A DNA stretch of 64,000 nucleotides from Archangium violaceum Cb vi76 (lineage in GTDB: Bacteria > Myxococcota > Myxococcia > Myxococcales > Myxococcaceae). Positions 23,888 to 33,325 of the stretch are shown here, piece by piece. The notes below the pieces were generated by a model. It had not been told where the DNA came from, ran no database searches, and was given only the letters and a program-made list of their open reading frames with translations. Both the position numbers and the translations under genes were made by a program. Positions within the stretch are counted from its first letter, which is position 1, and every line of letters begins with the position of its first letter. The DNA is taken from assembly GCF_000733295.1 (NCBI RefSeq), contig NZ_JPMI01000129.1:56272-120271 (forward strand), written 5' to 3'.

Positions 23888-26659
23888 CTACTGCGCGACG
23901 GTGAGGTCCAGCACGGTGATGGACCAGGGCGGCAGGAGCACCTGCATGCTGCTGCCCGCCTGGAAGAAGGACTTGCGCTCGGCGAAGCCCGAGGGCTCGC
24001 CGGCGTAGCCGAGCACCCGCGCGTTGGAGACGTTGCCGCAGCCCTTGAACTCCACCTGGGTGCTGCGGGCGGAGTCCGGCTCCAGGTTGAGCGCGATGGC
24101 CACCACGCGCTTGCCGTCGGGGCTGCGCGAGGCGAACAGCGACATGCCCTGCGAGTCCGCGGCCTTCTCGAACCGCGAGGGCACGTAGTGGTCCTGGAAG
24201 CGCCCGCCCTTGCCGTCGAAGTTGCGGAAGGCGCGGAACGCCCAGAAGGTGGGGCTGCGGTTGGGCGGGTAGGTGAAGAGGAAGGCCGAGGTGAGGTTGT
24301 GCTCGGCGAAGCGGCCCAGGGCCTCGGCCTGCGCGAGGCCTCCGCTCATGTGCCCCGTGGCGCCGAAGTTGTACTCGCCGATGGAGAGGCCACGGCCCGG
24401 GTAGTTCTCCGCCACCCAGCGCTTCATGCGCGGAATGAGCTCCACCGTGTCGTCGATCCACGACTCGTCCTTGTACTTCGGGTCCCACAGCGCGCGCGTG
24501 GAGCGGATGCGCCGCGCGGACGTGTCCGGGTCCGTCGCCCCGCGCTCCTCGAAGCCGATGCCGTCGCCCTGCGGGTAGAAGTGCAGGTCCAGCACGTCGA
24601 GGATGCGCACCCCGGTCTGCTTCTCGTGCTCGGCGAGCTTCTTGAGGTACCAGGCGATGAGCGGCGTGTTGCCGTGGGCCTTGCGGTCCTTCTTGTTGCC
24701 GCCGGGGGCCACGTCCGCGGCCGAGTTGAAGTAGTTCGTCCAGCCCCACTCGGCGGGGCCGGCGATGAGGCCCTCGGGGTCCGCCTGGCGCACGGCGGTG
24801 CCGTAGGCGATGGTGCGCTCGAGCAGCTCGTCGTAGGTGACGGGCTCCGGGTGCACGTCGCGGTGCGTGGTGTTCCAGAGCATCGGCTCGTTGTCGAGGA
24901 TGTACTGGCTCACGCCGCGCCCGCGCGTCTTGTCCTTCTCGCGGATGGAGCGCACCCACGCGTGGATGAAGGCGGGAGGCGCCTCGACACTCGTTTGAGC
25001 GGGGGGCAGCGGCGTGAGGCCCTCACCGGAGAGGGAGATGCCGTTGCCGGCCTCCGTCACGTCCGGGTCCATCTTCTGCTGCGCGCCGAAGAGGGACTTG
25101 GGGAAGCCGACGGAGGTGGAGTCCTTGGCCACCCAGCCGAGCATGGGCACGGTGAGGGCGGACTGGAGGCCGCGCTGCTGGTTGGCCTGGAGGAAGCTCT
25201 CGTAGGTGTACTGGGGGCTGGTGCCGAGGATGATGTTGCGGAAGAAGTAGTCGTTGGCCGTGTTCCAGACGTTGCCCAGCTTCCAGTTGTAACGGGAGGT
25301 GGGGTTGCCGCCCCAGCGGCGCGCGGTGGCGCCGAGCTCCCACTGGTGGCTGTCCTTGAGCTCGCGCAGGTTGTTGAAGGCGATGCCGTAGATGAGCGGG
25401 CTGATGGGGTGGCCGGGCTGGGTGCAGTCCACCACCACCTTGGACGTCTTCGCGTCGCCGAGCGCCACGCGGCCACCGCCCACCGCGGACGCATCCTTGG
25501 GCCCGGGCTGTCCACCGGCGACGGCGACGGGGAAGGTGCCGACGTTGGCGCTGGTGACGAGCCGGGCGAAGCCCACCTGGTTCAGCTCCACCCACTCCCC
25601 GGTCACCTTCTTGTGCGCGCGCACGACGATCTGCGTGAAGGCCTGCTTGTCCGGGTTGAGCTCCTCCATGGGGACGAACACCTGCGTCCAGTCGCCGTCG
25701 CGCGCGGTGACGTACGCGTCCGACAGCTTCACGCGGGGGAAGAGCGTCTCGCCCTCGGTGTCCAGCCGCAGCTCGAGGAAGTCTCCGAAGCCCGAGGGGG
25801 CCCGGTAGCGCAGCGCCACGCCGCCGTACTCGCCGCCCAGGCCCTTCTTGTAGAGAATCCAGCCGCCCAGGTTGGCCATGCGCAGCTTCGCCGGGGTGGT
25901 TCCCTTCAGCTCGCGCTCGGACCAGCCGCGATCATCCCAGCCCGGTTGCAGGCCGTTGTCATAGGCCAGCTCCACGGGCTCGACGACGGCTCGCGGCGCC
26001 TCGCCCGGCTGCTGGGGGGTCATCGCCAGGGCGCTGCTGCCGTCCGCGGGCGTCATGCCGCCGGGCGCGGTGAGGCCCACCTGGTCCATCTCCACCCAGT
26101 CGTTGCCCACCTTCTTGTAGGCGCGGATGACGATGCGGCTGAAGGGCACCTTCTCCGGGTTGAGCTTCTCGAAGGGGACGAAGAGCTGCACCCACTCGCC
26201 CTCGCGGCGCGCCACGTGGCTGCCGTCCACGCGCACGCGGGGGAAGAGCGTCTCGCCCTCCGAGTCCAGCCGCACCTCCAGGAAGTCGCCGAAGCTGGAG
26301 GGCGCCTTGTAGCGCAGCGCCAGTCCGCCGAAGTCGCCCTGGATGCCCTTCTTCCGCAGCATGAAGCCGCCCAGGTTGGCCATGCGCATCTTCGCGCTGC
26401 CCTGGTGCTTCGGGTCCCTCTCGGACCAGCCCTCGTCCTTCCAACCTTCCTGCAGGCCACCGGCCCAGGCGGGCTCGGTGAGCGGGGGGATGTTGTAGAC
26501 GCCCGAGGGCGCGGACGGCGCGGTGTTGGAAGTGGCCGCCTCGGAGGTGTTCTGCTTGCAGGACTGCAGCACGGGCACGCACAGGTACACGCCGGCCAGC
26601 AGGGCCGCCCGGGCCCTCCTGCCATGCGTGAAAGCGCCGCTCCGGCCGGACCGCCGCAT
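23888..26659 (-). CDS. epsB: GH44-family glycoside hydrolase lipoprotein (EpsB-like)
   Basis: A 923-residue exported enzyme. A signal with lipobox VLQSC (Cys near 34) is followed by two tandem homologous domains (about 62-200 and 227-365), each with GWSER, MANLGG, FGDFLE and GETLFPRV, probably carbohydrate-binding. The catalytic domain from about 405 carries RRWGGNPTSRYNW, YILDNEPMLW with the likely acid/base Glu near 591, and GEYNFGATGH with the likely nucleophile near 761, all typical of GH44 endoglucanases/xyloglucanases. The start overlaps the upstream stop (TGATG), so translation is coupled. As I recall, M. xanthus EpsB is also a GH44 protein of the eps cluster; it may trim or release the exopolysaccharide. 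Confidence 0.85.
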   Translation of the reverse strand: MRRSGRSGAFTHGRRARAALLAGVYLCVPVLQSCKQNTSEAATSNTAPSAPSGVYNIPPLTEPAWAGGLQEGWKDEGWSERDPKHQGSAKMRMANLGGFMLRKKGIQGDFGGLALRYKAPSSFGDFLEVRLDSEGETLFPRVRVDGSHVARREGEWVQLFVPFEKLNPEKVPFSRIVIRAYKKVGNDWVEMDQVGLTAPGGMTPADGSSALAMTPQQPGEAPRAVVEPVELAYDNGLQPGWDDRGWSERELKGTTPAKLRMANLGGWILYKKGLGGEYGGVALRYRAPSGFGDFLELRLDTEGETLFPRVKLSDAYVTARDGDWTQVFVPMEELNPDKQAFTQIVVRAHKKVTGEWVELNQVGFARLVTSANVGTFPVAVAGGQPGPKDASAVGGGRVALGDAKTSKVVVDCTQPGHPISPLIYGIAFNNLRELKDSHQWELGATARRWGGNPTSRYNWKLGNVWNTANDYFFRNIILGTSPQYTYESFLQANQQRGLQSALTVPMLGWVAKDSTSVGFPKSLFGAQQKMDPDVTEAGNGISLSGEGLTPLPPAQTSVEAPPAFIHAWVRSIREKDKTRGRGVSQYILDNEPMLWNTTHRDVHPEPVTYDELLERTIAYGTAVRQADPEGLIAGPAEWGWTNYFNSAADVAPGGNKKDRKAHGNTPLIAWYLKKLAEHEKQTGVRILDVLDLHFYPQGDGIGFEERGATDPDTSARRIRSTRALWDPKYKDESWIDDTVELIPRMKRWVAENYPGRGLSIGEYNFGATGHMSGGLAQAEALGRFAEHNLTSAFLFTYPPNRSPTFWAFRAFRNFDGKGGRFQDHYVPSRFEKAADSQGMSLFASRSPDGKRVVAIALNLEPDSARSTQVEFKGCGNVSNARVLGYAGEPSGFAERKSFFQAGSSMQVLLPPWSITVLDLTVAQ

Positions 26660-28260
26660 CACTCGCCGTCCACGTCCTTGCGGGGAATGATGCGGGCGGG
26701 AATGCCCACGGCCACGCTGTCCGGGGGCACGTCCTGGAGCACCACCGCGTTGGCGCCGATGCGCGAGCGGGCGCCCACGGTGATGGGGCCGAGGATGCGC
26801 GCGCCAGCACCCACCCACACGTCATCCTCGATGACGGGGTAGCCGTCGTCCTTGGCGGTGCCCACGGTGTTGTTGCCGTAGAAGCGCACGCGGTTGCCCA
26901 CCTTCGCGTCGCCGCCCACCACGGTGCCCAGGCTGTGGACGAAGTACACGCCGCTGCCCAGCTCCACGTCCTTGCCGATCTCCACGCCGAGCACCGCCGT
27001 CTGCGCCACGCGCAGCGCGTGGTTGCCCAGCGGAATGCCCAGTCCGCGCGCGGCCTCGCGCAGCCGTTGCAGCGCCAGCACCCGGTAGCCGTCCGAGGTG
27101 AGCACCATGGCGGCCACGGACTTCAGGCCGGGCTGGCCATACTCGGAGCGCGCCACCTGCAGCGCATCCTCCTTGAGGGCTTTCGCCAGCTTCAGCACCT
27201 GGCCGGGCCGGCCGGCGGTGAGCGCATAGCGCGCCACGTGCTTCGCCGCCTTCGGGAGCGAGCCCGCCTCGGTGCGCGCGCCGCGCAGGTACTCCATGGC
27301 GTACGTCACCGAGGTGCCCATGAAGGCCGCCTTCTTCAGGCCCGCCTTGTCCGCGAGCCGGGCCGCGGCCATCACCGCCTGCGTCACCGGACGGGTGGCC
27401 TCGGGCGCCACCACCGCGGCGGCCAGCAGCGGCCGGGCCAGCGGATTCATCTCGAAGAGGTAGCGCCACGGGTCCACCTGCGGCACGTCCCCGTGCTTCG
27501 CCGCCACGCGCGAGTCGAAGATGCCGTAGCGGTGCGCCCGCTTCAGCCACTTCTCGAAGCTGGTGTGATCCGAGCCGTGCAGCACGTACGCCTCGGTGCA
27601 GAACTCGAAGCGGCAGCCCGCCTTCTCCAGGCGCACGCCCAGCTCTATGTCCTCGGACTGGCCCAGGCTCTTGTCGAAGCCGCCGGCCTCCACGTAGTCC
27701 TCGCGGCGGAACGACACGTTGCCGGTGAAGAGCTGCCAGCCGTGGGCGCGCCGCTTGGGGCCGCTCATGCTCGCGGCGATGCGGTTGTTGAGCCACGCGT
27801 ACCACCGCTCGAAGAGCGGCATGTCGGAGATGGCGGGATCCGGGCGGATGCCGCCGATGACGACGTTGCGCGAGCCACGCGGGTGACGCGCCAGGTGCTT
27901 CGCGAGGAAGTCCTCGGCCACCTGCATGTCGTCGTCGGTGATGAGCACCACCTCGCCGCGCGCCGCGAGCACGCCGCGGTGACGGGCCGCCGCCGCGCCG
28001 GCGTTGGCCTGCGTCTCCACGCGAAGGCTGAAGGGGAGCGTCAGCTTCTCCAGGTGGGGCGCCGCCGGCTCGCGCGAGCCGTCATCCACCACCACCACCT
28101 CGAAGTCCGAGGCGGGCAGCGTCTGCCGGGCGAACTGGCCCAGCAGGCGTTGGATGAGGTCCACGCGGTTGTAGGTGGCAACGACGACACTCAGCCGCGG
28201 GCGCGAGGCCACGGGCCGAGGTGGAACGGCGGCGCCAGAGGCGCCGTTGGCTGCGCTCAT
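26659..28260 (-). CDS. GT2 glycosyltransferase fused to serine acetyltransferase-like domain
   Basis: A 533-residue two-domain protein. Residues about 20-260 are a GT-A fold family 2 glycosyltransferase (LSVVVATYNRVDLIQRLL, FEVVVVDDGS, VVLITDDDM, a later GQSEDIELGVRLEKAG). A helical linker follows. Residues about 405-533 are a left-handed beta-helix acetyltransferase of the serine O-acetyltransferase type (GVEIGKDVELGSGVYFVHS, GTVVGGDAKVGNRVRFYGNN, IEDDVWVGAGARILG, PARIIP). In the M. xanthus eps cluster these activities are, as I recall, separate proteins, EpsD and EpsC. The start overlaps the upstream stop by four bases and the end overlaps epsB. It probably extends and acetylates the repeat unit. 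Confidence 0.85.
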   Translation of the reverse strand: MSAANGASGAAVPPRPVASRPRLSVVVATYNRVDLIQRLLGQFARQTLPASDFEVVVVDDGSREPAAPHLEKLTLPFSLRVETQANAGAAAARHRGVLAARGEVVLITDDDMQVAEDFLAKHLARHPRGSRNVVIGGIRPDPAISDMPLFERWYAWLNNRIAASMSGPKRRAHGWQLFTGNVSFRREDYVEAGGFDKSLGQSEDIELGVRLEKAGCRFEFCTEAYVLHGSDHTSFEKWLKRAHRYGIFDSRVAAKHGDVPQVDPWRYLFEMNPLARPLLAAAVVAPEATRPVTQAVMAAARLADKAGLKKAAFMGTSVTYAMEYLRGARTEAGSLPKAAKHVARYALTAGRPGQVLKLAKALKEDALQVARSEYGQPGLKSVAAMVLTSDGYRVLALQRLREAARGLGIPLGNHALRVAQTAVLGVEIGKDVELGSGVYFVHSLGTVVGGDAKVGNRVRFYGNNTVGTAKDDGYPVIEDDVWVGAGARILGPITVGARSRIGANAVVLQDVPPDSVAVGIPARIIPRKDVDGE

Positions 28261-28934
28261 TTCTTCGGAGCTCCGGACGTGGGCTGGAGGGTAACGCTTC
28301 CGAGGAAGCGCTCCTTCCCAATCAGGTCCAGCGTACGGCGAGCGGAGGTGTAATCCGAAGTGCCGAGTGAGACGCACAACAGCGCCCGCTCGGCCGCCAG
28401 GGCGACTTCCAGGCCCACGGGGTTGGCGACCACGGAGTCCAGCAGCACCACCACCCGGTCTCCCTGCTCCACGTAGGCCATCATCTCGGCCACCACGTGC
28501 TGGGCGGCGCCGATCTCCAGGCCCTCGGCATCCAGGAAGTGCACCGGCGTGCTGCCCTGCTTGTTGGCCACCTCGAGGATGGCCTGCGCCACCTGCAGTC
28601 CGGAGCCGCCCTCGTGCGAGGGCACCACCACCAGCGACGACCACCGGCCGCGCTGGTTGAGCATCGCCCACAGGTGCAGCAGGGTGCTGGAGGGGGCGGA
28701 GCTGGTGGGCTTCTGCGGCGCAACGGGCTGCTGCTGCTGCTGCTCGACGACCTCGGCCGTGCCTTCCCCGTTGAGTGCGGGGGCGGACGGAGACGCAGGA
28801 GTGGGCTGAGGGCGGTTGCCTCGAATCACCGACAGCGGCTGCACCACGCGCCGCTGATCCGGGGGATTCGGACCTCCGCCCCGAGAGCCACCCTTGGTCT
28901 TCTTGTCGTGAGGCTCGAACATGGGCAATGCCAT
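28257..28934 (-). CDS. Degenerate Wze/tyrosine-autokinase-like protein
   Basis: About 225 residues. The N-terminal half is basic, Gly/Pro/Gln-rich and probably disordered, including a run of five glutamines. The C-terminal half looks like a MinD/BY-kinase fold (WSSLVVVPSHEGGSGLQVAQ, VHFLDAEGLE, DRVVVLLDSVV, ALLCVSLGTSDYTSARRTLDLI). The P-loop position reads SHEGGSGLQVA, without the Lys of a true Walker A, so ATP hydrolysis is doubtful. It may be a non-catalytic partner of the chain-length protein EpsV. The start is uncertain: ATG 28934 fits the GC3 pattern, while ATG 29033 overlaps the wzy stop by four bases and has AGGA upstream. The stop overlaps the next gene. Confidence 0.6.
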   Translation of the reverse strand: MALPMFEPHDKKTKGGSRGGGPNPPDQRRVVQPLSVIRGNRPQPTPASPSAPALNGEGTAEVVEQQQQQPVAPQKPTSSAPSSTLLHLWAMLNQRGRWSSLVVVPSHEGGSGLQVAQAILEVANKQGSTPVHFLDAEGLEIGAAQHVVAEMMAYVEQGDRVVVLLDSVVANPVGLEVALAAERALLCVSLGTSDYTSARRTLDLIGKERFLGSVTLQPTSGAPKK

Positions 28935-29029
28935 GTTACCGCGTTGCCGGGCGTTTGGCATCTCGGAAGCGACAGGTCCCTGGAACCGAGTGTCGTATTT
29001 CCGTGGCCTCTTCGGTTTGCGGTGCGGTA

Positions 29030-30562
29030 TCATACCAGATTTCCTGCCGGGCTGGCTGAGTTCTCGGGCGCCGAGACTGCGTTTCTCGGACGCTGAGGTG
29101 CCGGCCACGCATTCGTCACCGTCGCGAGCTTCCCGGCGCACGTCGCCGCCATCGCCGCGAGGACGGTGCCCAGCCAGCTGATGCTCCCCATGTCTCCGAA
29201 ACACTGGTTGGTATAGGCCACAATCACCGACATCGCCACCAATCCACCTGCACGGGCCTCCGGCTCATGCGCCCGGTGGTAGGCGCGGACGGCGAGGAAC
29301 ATGGTGACGGAGACCCAGGCCCACAAGCCCGAAAAGCCGAGAATCCCGCCATACGCGAGCATCCCGAGGACGGAGTTGTGGGGGTGGTACAGGTAGTCGG
29401 CGAAGGCGTGGGAGATGTCGGGCAGTTTGATCTTCTCGAGGAAGGGGTGCCCCCAGCCCGTGCCCATGAGGGGGTTCTGCTCCCAGGTGTAGACGACGTC
29501 GAGGTTCTCGATGTCGCGGTAGTCCATCTGCCCCTTCTGGAGGTTCTCGCCCTCCACCAGGGACTTGAAGACGCCGACGATGCCGAAGATGCCGGTGGGG
29601 TTGGACCAACCGATGGCGAGGTAGAAGGGGAAGAGGGGGGCGAGCATCAGGCCGGCGCGGGTGGCGTAGCGCTTCACCCAGTGCCAGGGGCTGACGGCGT
29701 AGATGGCGATGAGGGAGAACGTGAAGCTCACGTACGCCAGGCGCCGGTCGTTGTAGTGCATGCCCATGAAGATGACGGCGCACACCCAGACCATGCGCCA
29801 GAAGTGCTTGCGGATGGGCTGCTCCATCCACGCCGTGACGACGGTGACGAGGCCGGTGACGTAGAGCACCGTGTCCGAGTGCGTGGTGGCGTACTCGTGG
29901 TACAGGCCGCGGGGCCGGGCGATGGTGAGGATGAAGAAGGCGCCCAGGAAGGCCTTGGTGCAGCAGCCCACGACGACGATGCGGCCCAGGGTGCGGAAGT
30001 CCTCGGGCCCGCGCAGCGCGACGTTGAAGAGCGCCACCAGCAGGGACAGCGACAGCATCTGGTGCCACTGCCACTTGGCCACCACCGAGTTGCCGCCGTT
30101 GATGTAGATGCCCCACACCTGCAGCCAGAGGATGGTGACGGGCACGGCGAGCAGCCCGAGGACGAGCGGCTTGGGCAGCGGCGGCGTGGGCGGGCCGTCG
30201 ATGGTGATGCCCATGGCGCGCCGGTAGGCGTTGAGCCCGAGCAGCCCGACGGTGGCCACGTCGATGAGGGGCAGGGACATGCCCGGCTTGGTGAAGAGCA
30301 GCAGGCCGGGGAAGTACAGCGGGGACTGCCAGTGGCCCTCGTAGGGCACCTCGGTGACGAGGTCCACCGTGACGGCCGCGGCGAAGATGGCGAGCGCCAG
30401 CGTGCGGATCTTCTGCTGGCACAACCACCACCCGCCCACGACGCCCGCCACCGGCATCAGCGCGGCGGCCGGCGCCATGACGAGCAGCCCCAGTGTCGCC
30501 AGCACCAGGACGGCCAGCGACGCGTAGAAGACGAGGGGACGGGAGAGGAAGTCCTGGATCAT
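29030..30562 (-). CDS. wzy: Wzy-type polysaccharide polymerase
   Basis: A 510-residue membrane protein with roughly 12 hydrophobic segments and a large periplasmic loop in the second half (about 340-410), which contains NPLMGTGWGHPFLEKI and YHPHNSVLGMLAYGG. This GxGxG... plus HNxxLxxLAxGG pattern is the hallmark of O-antigen ligase/polymerase (Wzy_C) proteins. It would polymerise lipid-linked repeat units at the periplasmic face of the inner membrane. It follows epsU by 25 bases in the eps operon. WaaL-type ligase is an alternative by motif, but the cluster context favours polymerase. Confidence 0.8.
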   Translation of the reverse strand: MIQDFLSRPLVFYASLAVLVLATLGLLVMAPAAALMPVAGVVGGWWLCQQKIRTLALAIFAAAVTVDLVTEVPYEGHWQSPLYFPGLLLFTKPGMSLPLIDVATVGLLGLNAYRRAMGITIDGPPTPPLPKPLVLGLLAVPVTILWLQVWGIYINGGNSVVAKWQWHQMLSLSLLVALFNVALRGPEDFRTLGRIVVVGCCTKAFLGAFFILTIARPRGLYHEYATTHSDTVLYVTGLVTVVTAWMEQPIRKHFWRMVWVCAVIFMGMHYNDRRLAYVSFTFSLIAIYAVSPWHWVKRYATRAGLMLAPLFPFYLAIGWSNPTGIFGIVGVFKSLVEGENLQKGQMDYRDIENLDVVYTWEQNPLMGTGWGHPFLEKIKLPDISHAFADYLYHPHNSVLGMLAYGGILGFSGLWAWVSVTMFLAVRAYHRAHEPEARAGGLVAMSVIVAYTNQCFGDMGSISWLGTVLAAMAATCAGKLATVTNAWPAPQRPRNAVSAPENSASPAGNLV

Positions 30563-30587
30563 CGTCCGAAACGGCTCCGCCGCCGGC

Positions 30588-31778
30588 TCAGGGCTTGGGG
30601 GCCTCGCGGGTGGTGCGCACCCACTCGCCCTTCTTCTCCTCGGGGCGGCTGAGCATCAGCCACACCTTCCAGGCCACGTAGAAGGGCGCCCACGCCAGGG
30701 CGGACAGGCCCGCCAGGCCCATGCCGGACACCCACCAGCCGCGCATCACGTAGAGCACCAGCGACAGCACGCTCGCCGCCGACAGGTACGAGGACAGCGC
30801 CGGGTGCCCCAGCCACAGCGACAGCGCTCCGGAGGCCACCGTCACCGCGCCCGCGCCCAGCACCACCCAGCTCAGCGGCGGCACCAGCAGATCCACGGCC
30901 AGGTCCACCAGCACCTTGTCGCCCTTGCGCAGGCCCTCGGCGAGCAGCGGCAGGCCGAACTTGCGCGTCATGGCCATGCGCCCACCGTCCCAGCGGCGGC
31001 GCTGCGAGCGCGCGGCCTTCTCGCTCGTCACCATCTCGCCCAGCGCCTCGGCCTCCCAGGCGTAGTGCACGCGCTGGCCGGCCTTGCCCAGGCGGATGCC
31101 GTACTCCAGGTCCTCCACGATGGAGAAGGCCTCGTGGGGCACCTGGCGGATGATGGCGTGGGTGAAGCACATGCCGTTGCCGCGCAGGCCGCAGGAGACG
31201 CCCAGCCGCTCACGGCCCAGCGAGCGCACCTTGTGGAAGAGCGCCATGGCCACCGCCATCAACCGGGTGCGCCAGGAGGCGTGCGGGTTGAGCACGCCGT
31301 AGTGCGCCTGCACCGCGTGGGCGCCCGCCTCCAGCCGCAGCGCGAAGGCGTGCAGCAGGTTGGACGTCACCTCGGTGTCCGCGTCCACCACCACCACCGC
31401 GTCGGCGAAGCCCTCCGCGAGGCTCCGCTCGAAGGCGTGCTGCAGGGCGTACCCCTTGCCGCGCAGCTCCTGGTTGTGGCGCACCAGCACCGTGGCACCG
31501 GCCTCGCGCGCCCGGTCCGCCGTGGCGTCCGAGCAGTTGTCCGCCACCACGAGGATGCGCCGCAGCTCCACCGGCCAGTCCACCCGCGACAGGTTGGACA
31601 CCGTGCGGGCGATGCCCGCCTCCTCGTTGTGCGCGGGGATGATGATGTCGAACTTGAGCCGCGGCGCCACCTGGGGCGGTGCCTCCTTCTCCCCCGACAG
31701 GAGCGTGAGCAGCAGCAGGTACCCCGCGGCGGCGAACACCGGCAGGGCCAGGAGGACGAGCAGCAAGTCGAGAATCAT
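30588..31778 (-). CDS. epsU: Membrane GT2 glycosyltransferase (EpsU-like)
   Basis: A 396-residue inverting family 2 glycosyltransferase. An N-terminal membrane segment (MILDLLLVLLALPVFAAAG) precedes the GT-A domain: FDIIIPAHNEEAGIARTV, VVADNCSDAT, VVVVDADTEV (the DxD), FSIVEDLEYG and RSQRRRWDGGR, the Q/RxxRW motif of processive enzymes. Three or four C-terminal hydrophobic segments follow (about 285-375). It would transfer a sugar from a nucleotide donor to the growing lipid-linked unit. The start at ATG 31778 puts it 31 bases after epsV. By family and position it corresponds to EpsU of M. xanthus. Confidence 0.85.
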   Translation of the reverse strand: MILDLLLVLLALPVFAAAGYLLLLTLLSGEKEAPPQVAPRLKFDIIIPAHNEEAGIARTVSNLSRVDWPVELRRILVVADNCSDATADRAREAGATVLVRHNQELRGKGYALQHAFERSLAEGFADAVVVVDADTEVTSNLLHAFALRLEAGAHAVQAHYGVLNPHASWRTRLMAVAMALFHKVRSLGRERLGVSCGLRGNGMCFTHAIIRQVPHEAFSIVEDLEYGIRLGKAGQRVHYAWEAEALGEMVTSEKAARSQRRRWDGGRMAMTRKFGLPLLAEGLRKGDKVLVDLAVDLLVPPLSWVVLGAGAVTVASGALSLWLGHPALSSYLSAASVLSLVLYVMRGWWVSGMGLAGLSALAWAPFYVAWKVWLMLSRPEEKKGEWVRTTREAPKP

Positions 31779-31809
31779 GGAGGCGGCCGATGGATGCGGA
31801 CTGGGGGGG

Positions 31810-33318
31810 CTAGCGGGAAGAGGACTGGGTCTCGAACTGGGGCGCTTCCAGCTCCGCGAGGACGGGCAGCCCCAGCCCACGCCGGACCTGCCAGGCCTGC
31901 AGCAGCTGGCCGCTGAGCACGTCCCGCGCGAGCGCCGCGAAGATGCCCAGGAGGAGGCCCGCGAAGATGCCGCCCAGGGCGATCACCTTCGCGTTGGGCT
32001 TCACCGGCGTGCGGGGGAACTCGGCCGGGGTGAGCACGGTGTAGCGGTACTTGAAGGACGCCTGGGAGATGTCGCGCTCCAGCTTCGCCCCGTCGATGCG
32101 CTTGCGCAGCTGCTGCATGATGATGGTGCGCGCGCGCACCTCGTCCAGGGACACCGCCGCCTTCGGGTTCTCCGACACCGCCGGGAGGATGCCCATCAGC
32201 ACGCGCTCCAGGCCGTACGGGTCCGGCACCGGCTCGTCGGGGAAGGGCACCGAGCCGCCGCCGAAGCGCGCGTACTCCTTCGTCAGCTCGTCCTCCTCGC
32301 CCCGCAGCACCGCCGTGTTCGGCGAGCCCTGGGCCCGCAGACCGTTGATGCGCTGCTGCATCTCCACGATGTTGGGGTGGTTCTCCCCATACAGCTTGCG
32401 CTGCGCCACCAGCTCGGCGTTGAGCCCTTCCAGGCGCCGGTTGTGCTGCTCCTCGGAGTCCGAGATGGCCCGCCGCTTGGCGCGGATGAGGAAGCGCAGC
32501 TCCGCCAGGTGCTGATCCGTGTTGAAGCCGCCCACGCGCGGGTCTCCCACCGCGCGCCGGCGCTCGATCATGATGGCGGAGAAGACCTTCTCGAACTCGA
32601 GGAAGGCCTTCTTGTAGTTCTCCGTGGCCAGCTTCTCGTGCTCCTCCAGGATGGCGAGCGCGTCGGTGATGCTGGCGTTGTCCTCGCGCTGGCGGGCCTC
32701 GAGGAAGCTCTGCTGGGCGGCGTCCACCAGCTCGTAGGCGAGCTGGGGATCCGGCCAGGTGATGCCGATGACGACCTTGCCATCATCGGTGCTCACCGAG
32801 AGGGCCTTCTCCAGCATGCCCACCATGGCGTCCAGCTTGATGTCCTCGCTGGGGCGGCCGGACAGCAGGTTCATCACCTGATCCTTGAAGCGCAGCAGCG
32901 GGGCGCGCGTGGCGTCCCAGCGGTCCAGCAGGTTCACCCGCTTGATGAGGGCCACCAGGTTCTCGCGCCGCATCACCGCCTTGGAGGCGGCCAGCGTCAC
33001 CGAGTCCACCTCGCCCGCCGGGTGCAGCGGGTTGGGCGGATCCGGATCCAACGCCGGAATGCGGTCCGGGTTCACCAGCGCGGCGATCGTCTGCGCGCGC
33101 TTGGGCAGCAGCGAGGCCTGGGCGTAGTAGCTGCGCGGCAGGAACTTGGCGAGCGCCAGCCCCAACGCCGCCACCACCACGAAGGTGGCCAGGGCCAGCA
33201 GCTTGTGGCGCAGCACCGCGTTCTTCACGAAGCCCGCGTAGTCGCGCAGCGCCTCCCAGTCGAAGATCTGGGCCTGTGCGCGCTCCACCTCGGGAAGCTC
33301 GTCACGAGACTGGGACAT
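31810..33318 (-). CDS. epsV: Wzz/Wzc-type chain-length protein without kinase domain (EpsV-like)
   Basis: A 502-residue polysaccharide co-polymerase. It has a cytoplasmic N-terminus, a membrane segment near 36-58 (LLALATFVVVAALGLALAKF), a large periplasmic part rich in coiled coil (about 190-350), and a second membrane segment near 440-465 (VIALGGIFAGLLLGIFAAL). The proline-rich PRTPVKPNAK just before the second segment is the usual Wzz motif. The protein stops about 40 residues later, so the cytoplasmic BY-kinase domain of full Wzc is missing; the degenerate protein at 28257 or another gene may supply a partner. It starts 7 bases after epsW. It would set polymer length together with Wzy. Confidence 0.85.
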   Translation of the reverse strand: MSQSRDELPEVERAQAQIFDWEALRDYAGFVKNAVLRHKLLALATFVVVAALGLALAKFLPRSYYAQASLLPKRAQTIAALVNPDRIPALDPDPPNPLHPAGEVDSVTLAASKAVMRRENLVALIKRVNLLDRWDATRAPLLRFKDQVMNLLSGRPSEDIKLDAMVGMLEKALSVSTDDGKVVIGITWPDPQLAYELVDAAQQSFLEARQREDNASITDALAILEEHEKLATENYKKAFLEFEKVFSAIMIERRRAVGDPRVGGFNTDQHLAELRFLIRAKRRAISDSEEQHNRRLEGLNAELVAQRKLYGENHPNIVEMQQRINGLRAQGSPNTAVLRGEEDELTKEYARFGGGSVPFPDEPVPDPYGLERVLMGILPAVSENPKAAVSLDEVRARTIIMQQLRKRIDGAKLERDISQASFKYRYTVLTPAEFPRTPVKPNAKVIALGGIFAGLLLGIFAALARDVLSGQLLQAWQVRRGLGLPVLAELEAPQFETQSSSR

Positions 33319-33325
33319 GACGCCT

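Noticed and set aside
23777..26842. Very long plus-strand open frame antisense to the GH44 and MACPF-like genes
   Set aside because: It is a shadow frame caused by high GC. The amino acid makeup is Ala/Gly/Arg/His-biased with no family motifs, while the minus strand has complete GH44 signatures.
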